A stretch of 64,000 nt of DNA from Flavobacterium lotistagni (GCF_011392125.1 NZ_JAAJBU010000008.1:90076-154075); one strand, 5' to 3'. Numbered from the stretch's first letter, positions 33,675 through 41,704 are shown. A program made the numbers and translations. The notes: generated by a model not told the origin, from the sequence alone.

Positions 33675-36023
33675 TTAATTTGCGGGTAGGTTAATTTTTA
33701 TTTGAAAGCCAGGTCTAATTTTGGTTAGCCTGATTGTTCCTTTGTATTCATCTACTACAGATTTCATAATCCACATTCCTAAGCCAGTGCCATTTTGCTC
33801 TCCTGTGTGATCGTCTCTCTTAGTACTGTAAAATGGTTGATAAATTTTATTTGGGTCGGTTATACGTGGGTCTAGTCCAGGACCTGAGTCTTCATAAACT
33901 ACGTTGATTCCGGTTTTTATGTCATAATCAAAACTAAATTCAATTTTTCTAATATCTGAAGCGTCAGACCTGTTGAAAGCATCAACGGAGTTTGAAATTA
34001 AATTATTAAAAATGCTATCTAAATCAATTTCATGTCCTTTAAAGAATACTTCCGAAAAAACTCCCTTCTTGACCGAAAATTCAACTTTCTTTTTCTTTAA
34101 AATTGAGTCCCATAGTCTTTCGAATTTTGTTAAGTAATCAACAAGGTCGATATTCTTTTGAGTTCTTTTATCTTTTTTTACTGCGCCCAACGAGAAATCC
34201 AACCAATGCTTTAATTTTTTATCCTGGTCCTGAATGTCATCAATTAAGATAAAAGGGTTTAATTCTTCGGGGAGTAGTTTCAGTTTTTCTGGGTCGATAA
34301 TATCATTAAGTATTAACCTTAAATCAGTTGTTCTCGGTAGTAAACTGTCACTCATATTTTTCAACTCGTGTGCAAATGAAGTAACTATCATTCCCGCACT
34401 TGCTAATACACGAAGTAACTTTTGTTCATCTTTTAGTTCATCATTCTCTTCTTCGAACGCTAATATACCTTGTACGTAGGTTTCATTATCATCTTCTGTA
34501 GTATCAGAATCCGAAGTGCCAGTATTTGAACCTGAGCCACCATTATTTGCATTTTCACTTGCAGCTTTTGCTTTTTCGGCAGCTTTTTTTCTCGCTTCCT
34601 CGGCTTTATTGTTATCTTCAAAAATCTTTTTCAACGACATCATGATTTGATTTCTGTCGTTTTCAAATATTCCGATGATTTCAATCAGAATATTTTTAAA
34701 TACTGCGAACGCATCACTTTCCTGTATGCCTTCCCGACTTGATTTATCTTCAAAATTTAGATTATGAATTCTGGAAATATTAACAATACCATACGTTTGT
34801 TGTGGTCTAACTTTATAACCAGGTCTTGTCACTGTAGGGTTTTGCAAAGCTCTTTTTCCTAAGTCGAGCCAGTCGAATGAATTGCTTTTTACTTCACCAT
34901 AGGGGCGAACTCTAAAATAATCCCGAAACAGCTTAATTCCTCCAAATTCATTTAACCATTTTGCGCGGTCTCTATAGTTAACAATTTTGTAGGGATATTT
35001 TTTTATTTCATCTTTTTCCTGACCACCGCCTCGCTTTAAAAAGTAGAATTCAAACTCAAAAGAGCCAATCTTTTTCAGATTATTATCGACATCTTTAAAT
35101 CCAGCTAACAAGTTTTCTAACGTTGTATTTATTGTATAACCAGTTTCATCGAAAGTGTTTGGTCCATACAGATTTGGAGAATTCGTTGCTATTTCAGAAT
35201 TGAAAAAATCTAATTGTTTTAAATCTTCAATATTTAATTCGTTCCGCTCAACGTTTATGCTTAGGTTCCCCGAATCATCACACTTGGCTGCAACTTTATA
35301 ATCGTAGTCGTCACAGACTGTTGAGTTAACGAAACCATATTTCTCTGGATCTAAAGTTGAATAAAGATATATGTCAAATTTAGAAATAGCTTTGGGCGGT
35401 ACTAATAGCTCCAAATTGGAGTACAAAGCATCTACACTTTTTTCATACCAATCGTCACGAAGTTCTGTAATTTGAATTATAGTTCCTTCCTCAAGTAACC
35501 AATCTTTTAATATTTCAGTATCAATATCGAAATCTGTCAAAATTTCCGCCGCTATAGTTTTGATACTTGTAAATTCGGTATCGTCTAAGTCAGCTTTTAC
35601 ATCTGAAATGACTGCTGATTTTTTATTAAATTCCTCCCAATTTACCTTCCATTCTATTACTTTCTCTCTATCAAAAGTTTTTGTTAACATTTTGCATTTT
35701 GAACCTAGTCGATCAATTGCAAATCTTCCTATTCCTTTAGCTCCGGTTTTAACTCTTTCCTCAAGTGTGTAGGGATCATCTAACTTGTCATCAGTTCCGA
35801 TAATCATCCAATGACTTAATATTTTTTCCATTGTCATTCCAGTACCACTGTCAAGAATGAATATTTGGTCCTCTATCGGATCAATAATAATAATTCCAAA
35901 CTTTGAATCTGCATCATAGCAATTTTTAATTAATTCAATAATAGCCCCACCCGCATTCGCGAAGTTTTCCTGACCGATCAAGCGAGCTGTTCTTGCGGAA
36001 ACAGTAAAAGGAACTTGTGCCAT
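33675..36023 (-). CDS. Double-GHKL ATPase / histidine-kinase-like protein
   Basis: A 782-residue cytoplasmic protein with two GHKL ATPase modules. Module 1 (residues about 10-250) resembles Hsp90/MutL/MORC ATPases: N-box 'IIELIKNCYDAD' (28-39), 'LDSGTGM' (57-63) and 'GAKGIGRF' (94-101). After a linker and a low-complexity Ala/Asn/Ser/Asp stretch (about 480-520) comes a histidine-kinase module: 'HELKN' H-box near residue 550, N-box 'NNLISNSVDAF' near 672, 'EDSGPGLD' near 706 and 'GTGLGMWI' near 743. There is no membrane segment. It probably senses an intracellular cue and phosphorylates the adjacent receiver. Confidence 0.8.
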   Translation of the reverse strand: MAQVPFTVSARTARLIGQENFANAGGAIIELIKNCYDADSKFGIIIIDPIEDQIFILDSGTGMTMEKILSHWMIIGTDDKLDDPYTLEERVKTGAKGIGRFAIDRLGSKCKMLTKTFDREKVIEWKVNWEEFNKKSAVISDVKADLDDTEFTSIKTIAAEILTDFDIDTEILKDWLLEEGTIIQITELRDDWYEKSVDALYSNLELLVPPKAISKFDIYLYSTLDPEKYGFVNSTVCDDYDYKVAAKCDDSGNLSINVERNELNIEDLKQLDFFNSEIATNSPNLYGPNTFDETGYTINTTLENLLAGFKDVDNNLKKIGSFEFEFYFLKRGGGQEKDEIKKYPYKIVNYRDRAKWLNEFGGIKLFRDYFRVRPYGEVKSNSFDWLDLGKRALQNPTVTRPGYKVRPQQTYGIVNISRIHNLNFEDKSSREGIQESDAFAVFKNILIEIIGIFENDRNQIMMSLKKIFEDNNKAEEARKKAAEKAKAASENANNGGSGSNTGTSDSDTTEDDNETYVQGILAFEEENDELKDEQKLLRVLASAGMIVTSFAHELKNMSDSLLPRTTDLRLILNDIIDPEKLKLLPEELNPFILIDDIQDQDKKLKHWLDFSLGAVKKDKRTQKNIDLVDYLTKFERLWDSILKKKKVEFSVKKGVFSEVFFKGHEIDLDSIFNNLISNSVDAFNRSDASDIRKIEFSFDYDIKTGINVVYEDSGPGLDPRITDPNKIYQPFYSTKRDDHTGEQNGTGLGMWIMKSVVDEYKGTIRLTKIRPGFQIKINLPAN

Positions 36024-36025
36024 AT

Positions 36026-36244
36026 TTATTGATTTTGAAGTTTCAAGTTTTTACAAACATCTTTTATTATTGATGAAGGATCTACGTCCATTGCGAGTGC
36101 TATTAGATACAATTCATCAACTGTTAATCGTGCAGAATCTCGTAAACTTAACTCGCTTAACCTTGATGCACTGATTCCCGTTTTTCTTGAAATTTCCGCT
36201 TTATTTACAGATTTTTTACTTAAAAACTTCCCGATTTCGGTCAT
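36026..36244 (-). CDS. XRE-type regulator of the defence-like operon
   Basis: A 72-residue cro/C1-type helix-turn-helix protein: 'NKAEISRKTGISASRLSELS' (residues 14-33) is the HTH and 'LTVDELYLIALAMDVDPSSI' (40-59) the following helices. It is the first gene of the operon, 2 bp before the ATPase/kinase gene, and a TAnnTTTG promoter element lies 17-24 bp upstream of its start. It probably represses its own operon. Confidence 0.8.
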   Translation of the reverse strand: MTEIGKFLSKKSVNKAEISRKTGISASRLSELSLRDSARLTVDELYLIALAMDVDPSSIIKDVCKNLKLQNQ

Positions 36245-36260
36245 ATTGAAATGTTTGACA

Positions 36261-36268
36261 CAAATATA
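36261..36268 (-). promoter_or_regulatory. Bacteroidota -7 box (TATATTTG) before the operon
   Basis: On the minus strand TATATTTG matches the Bacteroidota consensus TAnnTTTG, 17 bp before the XRE start. A clear TTG at the -33 spacing was not found, so the site may be weak or activator-dependent. Confidence 0.45.
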
Positions 36269-36394
36269 TAAAAAATGGACAAGTATTTGGATTTTCGGGA
36301 TAATATAGTCTAATTTATAGGTAGTATTGAAAGTTTTAAATTAATAAAACTAATCTAAAATTTTCAATGCCATGTTATTAATTAAATATTTATA

Positions 36395-36429
36395 AATAAA
36401 AAACCACGCTACTTATTGCAACATGGCTT
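36395..36429 (-). terminator. Terminator of the virus-like late operon
   Basis: On the minus strand AAGCCATG pairs with CGTGGTT (one bulge, one wobble, 13-nt loop) and runs into TTTTTTATTT. It lies 17 bp past the stop of the small basic protein and closes the ~10.7-kb operon. Confidence 0.65.
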
Positions 36430-36445
36430 CTACCAAACAATTAAA

Positions 36446-36610
36446 CTACTTCTTTGCTTTCGCCTTTACAACTCTACCGCCCTTGATATAGCGGTAACCC
36501 TTTTTCAGAGTTCCGTCTCTTTTTACTCCCTCTCTCTTAATTACGCTGCTGCATAGTTTTTTTGCCGAGATTCTTTTTTTGTTTTTCGATTTTGCTTTTT
36601 TGCTTACCAT
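36446..36610 (-). CDS. Small basic protein (54 aa), nucleoid- or virion-core-like
   Basis: A short gene not obvious by length: 54 codons from ATG 36610 to TAG 36446. The product starts 'MVSKKAKSKNKKRISAKKL' and ends 'GGRVVKAKAKK'; about 40 % of residues are Lys or Arg. It follows the ArdC/ATPase gene by 16 bp and precedes the operon terminator. Very basic peptides of this size at the end of viral structural operons often condense DNA or sit in the virion core. It resembles in spirit the DNA-packing peptides of several viruses, but no family was recognised. Confidence 0.6.
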   Translation of the reverse strand: MVSKKAKSKNKKRISAKKLCSSVIKREGVKRDGTLKKGYRYIKGGRVVKAKAKK

Positions 36611-36626
36611 GATTTTTGAATTTTAA

Positions 36627-38714
36627 TTATTTGACTTTAAATGATAATTTTCTTTTTTTGGGTTGACCTACTAACTTTTTATAGTACATCGAATATTTCA
36701 AAGTGAGGTCATTGCCCCGGTTTTTCTCCAATGTTGCAAACCGTTCTTTTGGATCGGGATGTGAGGAACAATGAATTACTGAAGTAGGATTATGCGCCAT
36801 TTTATTGCCACCATACATGGCACCGTTTTCTTTTACCTGAGAAATGAAGCACCAAATTATTTTGGGATAAGTTGTTCTTAAATAATTCAGTTGGTCAGCT
36901 GTAATTTTTAAATCAGTAACGGAATCCGCTATTATGACCTTGACTATTTTGCAGAAATCCTGCAATTCCTCAAATGGTTTTTCCAAATAACCTTTTATGG
37001 CTACATACCGTCTTCCTTTCTCAGTTGTGTTCCTGTTTATGCTGTCTAAAGTATCTTTACTCTCGATACCGCCTTGCTCATAATCTATGTAGGCAACAGG
37101 TATTTCTTCCTCTCCAAAAGCATTGGCAATCTGCATGGCGAGTTGCGACTTTGAACTGTGCTTATTGCCTTTAATCAGGATAAGTGCTTTATGTGGCTGT
37201 TGCTTTTGCAGGAACTTTCCAATTTCGCCACCCAAAACGAAAACATCCTTAGCCTCTGTTGGCGCAGTTCCGGCAGAAACAAAACCCAATTTTTCAAGTG
37301 CATTCAAGCTTTTATCCTGATTGGAAACAACTTTTTTTACTCTTTCCGGAGCGGATGTTTTTGTCACTTTTACACTTACCGAAAGTCCTACTTTCTTGCT
37401 CCGAGAAACTTTTTTCTTTCCTGGCTTTTTTGAAACATTTTTCTTTGCCGGTTCTTTGACCGTAGACTCTTCAGTATCGCTATTTCTGCCTAAAATGTAG
37501 TTGACTGCTTTTTGTGATTGCGCTGAAGCTTTTAGGAAAAAGCGATTATCATTCTCCAGTTCCGAAACCAAAACACTATTCCAATTTTTAAGATATTTTG
37601 CCGAATTTTCTCTGGTTTGAAATAATATCCCTGCTTCAGAACACATAAAAACCGCTCCCAACTCTGCAATGAGTTCTTCAAAGGCATAACTCTTACTGCC
37701 AAACATTCCCGTCATATCTCGGTTCAATCTTTTCTTAGCGCCTGTCGAGTGGGTTAATTCATGGAAATAAGTACAGTAATACGAAGCTTCTTTTTTGAAA
37801 GCTTTGATGTTTGGCATGTTGAGTTTATCTGTTGCTGGCTGATAATATGCCTTGTCGCCGACAAACGTATAAACAGGCGGATTTTTATAACCATCAATAA
37901 GGTTTTGCGCCTGTTCGATAGGATCTACATTTTTGTTGCCGATTGCTTCAGGGAATTTCAACCCAGTACAATCATCCGCCCTGAAGACATTGTAATATTT
38001 TATAACTGGAATCTTCTTCAGATACTTGTTCAAATCTTCTTTAGTAAGTCCGTTGGCTTTGACAAATTCTGTAAACTTCTCCCTGTCGGTAGTCTTGATT
38101 TGTAAAGTGCCATTATCAAAACTGAAAATCATCGTGTAGTAAATCACACGCCTTGCTTTGCTGTCTTTTTTTAGGCTTGCTCCTGTGTCTTTAATTTGAT
38201 TAAATGTTAGGTAATATGGCTGAATGAATTTTATCGGCACTAAATATCCTTTGCCTTCTTTGTCAAATTTTATATCGAAATTCAATAGGAAATTTGCTCC
38301 GGTATATTCCTTCTTGCTCACATAATTTTTAGCTGTGCCATCAGCACCTGAACCCACCCAATCTTTTTGCCAAGGCAAATGACCAACTGTTTCAATGGTA
38401 TTAATGATTAAATCTGTGATGTAGCTATAAATATCATCCTGCGCAACCCCATTTAAGCCCTCGCTGTCTTCTTCCGAGATATATTCCAATGTCGGTAGAA
38501 TGATACTTTGGTCTGCGCCACTAAGTCCAATCGGTTCAATGAAATTGGCAATCTCAATGGTAAAAAGTTTGTCATTGTTTTGCTCCAAAACTCGACTTAG
38601 GCGATTTGCAATAACCGAATGGTTTTGTCTTTTGGCTTTTGCTAAAAGGGCTTTTAAAATTGAGCGTTCTACGGTTGCTCCGTTGAGATTATTAAATTCA
38701 GTAACTAAATCCAT
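36627..38714 (-). CDS. ArdC-like antirestriction/zincin protein fused to a RecA-like P-loop domain
   Basis: A 695-residue multi-domain protein. Residues about 95-220 resemble the ArdC N-terminal ssDNA-binding domain. A zincin-type peptidase follows with 'HELTHSTG' at about residues 317-324 and a downstream 'FEELIAELGA'. After a Lys-rich linker a RecA-like P-loop domain begins: Walker A-like 'GNKHSSKSQ' (about 510-518, Ser in place of the usual last Gly) and a hydrophobic strand ending 'IIADS' as Walker B. The protein is the largest of the late operon and could protect incoming DNA and act as the packaging or DNA-handling ATPase. The combination is uncommon. Confidence 0.7.
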   Translation of the reverse strand: MDLVTEFNNLNGATVERSILKALLAKAKRQNHSVIANRLSRVLEQNNDKLFTIEIANFIEPIGLSGADQSIILPTLEYISEEDSEGLNGVAQDDIYSYITDLIINTIETVGHLPWQKDWVGSGADGTAKNYVSKKEYTGANFLLNFDIKFDKEGKGYLVPIKFIQPYYLTFNQIKDTGASLKKDSKARRVIYYTMIFSFDNGTLQIKTTDREKFTEFVKANGLTKEDLNKYLKKIPVIKYYNVFRADDCTGLKFPEAIGNKNVDPIEQAQNLIDGYKNPPVYTFVGDKAYYQPATDKLNMPNIKAFKKEASYYCTYFHELTHSTGAKKRLNRDMTGMFGSKSYAFEELIAELGAVFMCSEAGILFQTRENSAKYLKNWNSVLVSELENDNRFFLKASAQSQKAVNYILGRNSDTEESTVKEPAKKNVSKKPGKKKVSRSKKVGLSVSVKVTKTSAPERVKKVVSNQDKSLNALEKLGFVSAGTAPTEAKDVFVLGGEIGKFLQKQQPHKALILIKGNKHSSKSQLAMQIANAFGEEEIPVAYIDYEQGGIESKDTLDSINRNTTEKGRRYVAIKGYLEKPFEELQDFCKIVKVIIADSVTDLKITADQLNYLRTTYPKIIWCFISQVKENGAMYGGNKMAHNPTSVIHCSSHPDPKERFATLEKNRGNDLTLKYSMYYKKLVGQPKKRKLSFKVK

Positions 38715-38716
38715 GT

Positions 38717-39187
38717 TTACTTGATTATGGAATATTCTTTGCCCAAGACACTCAAAATCGTTTCTATTTGAATGTCATTCACGCTTCTTATTTTTGATAG
38801 GTTTTGCCAGTTGGAAATGTTTTCCAATACTGGGATTTCCACAATCAAATCCTTTAATACAAATTTTCCTTTAGCGGGAATTGAGATAAAAGATTTGTTG
38901 ACGGTAATAGTGGCAATCCGTTTTTCGGTTTTGTCCTTCAGGATGATTCGTTTTACTATCGCAATAATTCCATCAGGGCTGAAATTATCACTTGTAGGAT
39001 TGTACAGGGTAACATCCAAATTGAAGCGCATCCGCTTGAAATTAATGTCAAAGTTTCTCAATCCTGTTGGAATGGCTTTTAGTTTAGTCATGGTTTCTTT
39101 CCACTTGTTTAGCTTACTGCTATACCATATTGCGCCAATACCTAAAATCGCCCCGCCGACGATAATATGTTTTGTCTTTATGCCCAT
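38717..39187 (-). CDS. One-TM protein with LEA-type-2-like domain
   Basis: A 156-residue protein with an N-terminal membrane helix ('HIIVGGAILGIGAIWYSS', residues 7-24) and a body resembling a LEA14/water-stress Ig-like domain: 'MRFNLDVTLYNPTSDNF' (residues about 53-69) is the diagnostic strand pair. Such domains are found in bacterial periplasmic proteins; here it would be membrane-anchored. It overlaps the spanin-like gene by 10 bp and precedes the ArdC/ATPase gene by 2 bp. Virion membrane or lysis role is inferred from context only. Confidence 0.6.
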   Translation of the reverse strand: MGIKTKHIIVGGAILGIGAIWYSSKLNKWKETMTKLKAIPTGLRNFDINFKRMRFNLDVTLYNPTSDNFSPDGIIAIVKRIILKDKTEKRIATITVNKSFISIPAKGKFVLKDLIVEIPVLENISNWQNLSKIRSVNDIQIETILSVLGKEYSIIK

Positions 39188-39717
39188 ACGCTTGTTTTTT
39201 TGCGAATGAAAAAGACGATTCTCATTCCGATATAGAGAAGTGCCAACAGACCCAATCCCATTAAAGATTTTTCCAGTTTTGAGAGCGGTTTGATAACTTC
39301 GACAGGGATCTTTTTCTCCTGGATAATTATCTTGTCGTTTTGATTATTGACAACAGTATTTTCACTTTGGGTTTGTGCTATCCGGGCATAAAACTCCAAT
39401 TGTTTTTTAAGCTTATCATAAATTAGTTTATAACCGTTATCTCCCGAATTTTTGGAGGTATTTAGCTTGGATAGAATTTCATCAACTTTTGCATTTACTA
39501 AATTGTCAAGCGAGGCATTTCCTGTATTACTCTGGATAATTGGTGTAATCAGTCTATCCTCGATTTCCTGATTGACTACGGTATTTTTTATACTGTCTTT
39601 TTTCTGAATGTCGCTTTTAATCAGGGTGGTTTCCTGTTTCATTTTTTTAGCTGAAGAACAACCAGTAATGAGAATGCAGGAAAAGAGTAACACAGTTATA
39701 TACATTAGCTTTTTCAT
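39178..39717 (-). CDS. Unimolecular-spanin-like lipoprotein
   Basis: A 179-residue protein with an N-terminal lipoprotein signal (lipobox 'LITGC', Cys at residue 20) and a single C-terminal membrane helix ('LMGLGLLALLYIGMRIVFFI', about residues 152-171) followed by a short basic tail. A lipid-anchored N-terminus with a C-terminal inner-membrane helix is the topology of u-spanins, which fuse inner and outer membranes in the last step of lysis. The region between is charged and could span the periplasm. It lies beside holin-like and endolysin genes, which supports the call. Confidence 0.65.
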   Translation of the reverse strand: MKKLMYITVLLFSCILITGCSSAKKMKQETTLIKSDIQKKDSIKNTVVNQEIEDRLITPIIQSNTGNASLDNLVNAKVDEILSKLNTSKNSGDNGYKLIYDKLKKQLEFYARIAQTQSENTVVNNQNDKIIIQEKKIPVEVIKPLSKLEKSLMGLGLLALLYIGMRIVFFIRKKTSVWA

Positions 39718-39848
39718 GGCTTTGGTTTTTTGAAGTGATTTTTAATTTTGAAAAGAAGTAACTCTAAAGATTCAATTATTTGGAATAAATCAATCCCATA
39801 ATACACGCTGACTGCTCCGATGATTTTGTTAAGGATTTGCCTTTTCAT
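39714..39848 (-). CDS. Small 44-aa protein of the lysis region
   Basis: A 44-codon frame from ATG 39848 to TGA 39714. The product starts 'MKRQILNKIIGAVSVYYGID' and ends in a basic tail 'KNHFKKPKP'. Its stop overlaps the spanin ATG by 4 bp (ATGA), and its start lies within the end of the holin-like gene (20-bp overlap). The amphipathic N-terminal helix could be membrane-active. The ATGA junction and lack of any other gene in this gap support it; function unknown. Confidence 0.55.
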   Translation of the reverse strand: MKRQILNKIIGAVSVYYGIDLFQIIESLELLLFKIKNHFKKPKP

Positions 39849-40128
39849 TGTCTTTATTATTCAGGCAACCGGCACACTTTTTTTGATATTCCTGAAGCTG
39901 CTCTTTGAGGTTTCGGATTTCAATAGTATTAGCATCAATAATCCGTTGCATTTCCTCAAATTTTTTATCGGTTACGATTGACATTTTGGTATAAATCGAA
40001 TCGATAGCTTCCAATGCTGAAGCTTCATTCTTTTTCAGTTCCGAGTTTCGGGAACGCCAAGCGATATATATTGAAATCAGCGTTGTTGAACCCAAGAAAT
40101 AATTTAGTAAGGTTTCTATTGGTAACAT
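39829..40128 (-). CDS. Holin-like protein with one TM helix and a coiled coil
   Basis: A 99-residue protein: an N-terminal membrane helix ('LLNYFLGSTTLISIYIAWRS', residues about 7-26) followed by a long charged coiled coil up to a Cys pair ('KKCAGC') and hydrophilic tail. Placed directly after the endolysin gene (19 bp) and before the spanin-like gene, it fits a small class-III-type holin or pinholin-like protein. No family was recognised. Confidence 0.55.
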   Translation of the reverse strand: MLPIETLLNYFLGSTTLISIYIAWRSRNSELKKNEASALEAIDSIYTKMSIVTDKKFEEMQRIIDANTIEIRNLKEQLQEYQKKCAGCLNNKDNEKANP

Positions 40129-40147
40129 ATCCTATGCTTTAGTGAGT

Positions 40148-40852
40148 TTAAAAGCTAAAATTGAGCAACCTAGTAAAAGGGTTGTAGAAGCTATAATCAG
40201 TTTTACTCTTGTTATTGACCGTTCTCGGCTTCGCTTTTTTTTTTAATATCCCGAAAGTGTCAATGCTTGTGTAATAGTTTAGCTGTTTGACCCTCTCGGA
40301 AAAATTGGTGAGCGCACCATTGATTTTTTTGGTGATGGATGTAATATTGTTGCTGTCAGCAATCGGATTCAGATTATACCGAACACTCCAGAACCAACCT
40401 GCAATATCAATGGCAATGTCAGGGCGGGAAGCCAAATCAGGATTTGTTATTACATCAACTCCTGAATAGTTTTTGTATGCCTGATAATTTGCCCTGCCTG
40501 TCAGTTGGATTAAGCCACGACCACGGAAACGCCATCCATCACCGACTTGGGTATTACCCAGGTTCTTTTTTCCCCACGCTCCGCCATAAACAATATTGGC
40601 AATGGCTTCCTGATTGGCTTTGTGCTGTGAAGTCCTGCCGTAAAGATTAGCCTGTGCTGCTGAAATTTGATTTGTTCCGAACGTTTCAATAAGTCCTGAA
40701 GGTGTATAATTCAGGTTTTCGGAAAGCCTGATAAATCCACCTGTTTCCTCGTGAAGTTGTGCCAAAAAATGTGCAATACGTTTGGGTGTATTGATTGCAT
40801 ATTTCTTAAAGACTTTCAGGAATGGTGTACTATTTGACAATAAAAACTCCAT
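40148..40852 (-). CDS. GH19 endolysin (chitinase/lysozyme family)
   Basis: A 234-residue glycoside hydrolase family 19 protein. 'HFLAQLHEETGGFIRLSENL' (28-47) carries the catalytic Glu, 'NYTPSGLIETFG' follows, and 'FRGRGLIQLTGRANYQ' (about 108-123) is the second hallmark motif. Phage GH19 enzymes cleave peptidoglycan. There is no signal peptide, so a holin is needed for export, and holin-like and spanin-like genes follow directly. The ATG at 40852 overlaps the preceding small gene's stop by one base (TAATG). Confidence 0.85.
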   Translation of the reverse strand: MEFLLSNSTPFLKVFKKYAINTPKRIAHFLAQLHEETGGFIRLSENLNYTPSGLIETFGTNQISAAQANLYGRTSQHKANQEAIANIVYGGAWGKKNLGNTQVGDGWRFRGRGLIQLTGRANYQAYKNYSGVDVITNPDLASRPDIAIDIAGWFWSVRYNLNPIADSNNITSITKKINGALTNFSERVKQLNYYTSIDTFGILKKKAKPRTVNNKSKTDYSFYNPFTRLLNFSF

Positions 40853-40995
40853 TACAATTGCACTTTTTTAGGTTCTACTTCGGGCTTTTCAACTGGTTTG
40901 CTTTCTTTTTTTGGCTGTTCATCATTGCCCATTGAAGCTATGATAAGTGCGCCTACAACGCCCAATCCGATTAATATTCCTGTGTTTGTGTTCAT
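40852..40995 (-). CDS. Small 47-aa single-TM protein
   Basis: A 47-codon frame from ATG 40995 to TAA 40852. It begins with a Gly-rich membrane helix ('GILIGLGVVGALIIASM') and continues as a Lys/Glu/Pro tail. Its ATG shares a base with the stop of the upstream gene (TGATG) and its stop shares a base with the endolysin start (TAATG), which is strong evidence that it is translated. Its architecture matches the other small virion-membrane-like proteins of this operon. Confidence 0.7.
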   Translation of the reverse strand: MNTNTGILIGLGVVGALIIASMGNDEQPKKESKPVEKPEVEPKKVQL

Positions 40996-41702
40996 CATTT
41001 CCAATCTTTAAGCCTGATTTGTTTTACTCCCTTTTGAGTGAAAAGAGCATTTTCTGTATTCCTTCCAAAGTCGCCATCAGCGGCAACTTTCAGCAACGCT
41101 TGCAACGCCTTTACTTCAATACCTTTGCTTCCTTTTCTAAGCAGTTTGTATTTATCGCTACCGGCAGGAGCATTGATTGCGGGAGTAGTCGGCAGTATTT
41201 TCCCGATCGGTGTTATAACACTATGGTCGGTAATCCAGTAAATGTCATTCAGGAAAGCACCGTCTCTTTGCACGACGTAACGGAATGTTCCATCAGGTCT
41301 TTTGCCAACCCAAATAATTTTCCCGATTTTATCGCCTTTTTTGAAAGTTGCTTTTCGGATTCCCTCACTGGTATAATTCCCGTCTGCCATTCTTCTGGCA
41401 TCGTAAGTTTTTGTGCCGTTGAATCCCGATGCCATTACTTCCTGACCGATATTATAGTTAAAGGTGTCGGCTGTCCTGACTGGCGGAGTTACAACAGCTT
41501 TAACCGGAACAATAGGGGCAGTTGCCGCTTTTGGTATTTTTATAGTTGTTATTGGTTTCGGTGTAGGCTGCTCACTTAAATCTGCTTCAGGTTCCTGGAG
41601 TATTTCTTCATCGTTCTTTTTCTTCTGAACAAAGTAGTAGATGCCACCTCCGATAGCAAGAGCGATGCCGCCGCCAATCCAAATTTTATCTTCTGTGGTC
41701 AT
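40995..41702 (-). CDS. Membrane-anchored peptidoglycan-binding protein
   Basis: A 235-residue protein. An N-terminal helix ('IWIGGGIALAIGGGIYYFV') anchors it; a Pro/Thr/Lys-rich linker follows (about residues 40-85); an SH3-like central segment ('GDKIGKIIWVGKRPDGTFRY') precedes a PG_binding_1 domain at the C-terminus ('LLRKGSKGIEVKALQALL', 'DGDFGRNTENALFTQKG'). It could be a virion protein that docks at or digests into the cell wall. It starts 2 bp after the next gene upstream. Confidence 0.7.
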   Translation of the reverse strand: MTTEDKIWIGGGIALAIGGGIYYFVQKKKNDEEILQEPEADLSEQPTPKPITTIKIPKAATAPIVPVKAVVTPPVRTADTFNYNIGQEVMASGFNGTKTYDARRMADGNYTSEGIRKATFKKGDKIGKIIWVGKRPDGTFRYVVQRDGAFLNDIYWITDHSVITPIGKILPTTPAINAPAGSDKYKLLRKGSKGIEVKALQALLKVAADGDFGRNTENALFTQKGVKQIRLKDWK

Positions 41703-41704
41703 TC

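Noticed and set aside
33032..36023. Known Detocs defence system
   Set aside because: Detocs has a three-gene layout with a receiver fused to an effector; here the receiver has no effector domain and the surrounding genes differ.
36974..38724. Several plus-strand frames of 60-114 codons opposite the ArdC/ATPase gene
   Set aside because: They are antisense shadows of a gene with clear domains and have Cys/Phe-rich, non-protein-like composition.
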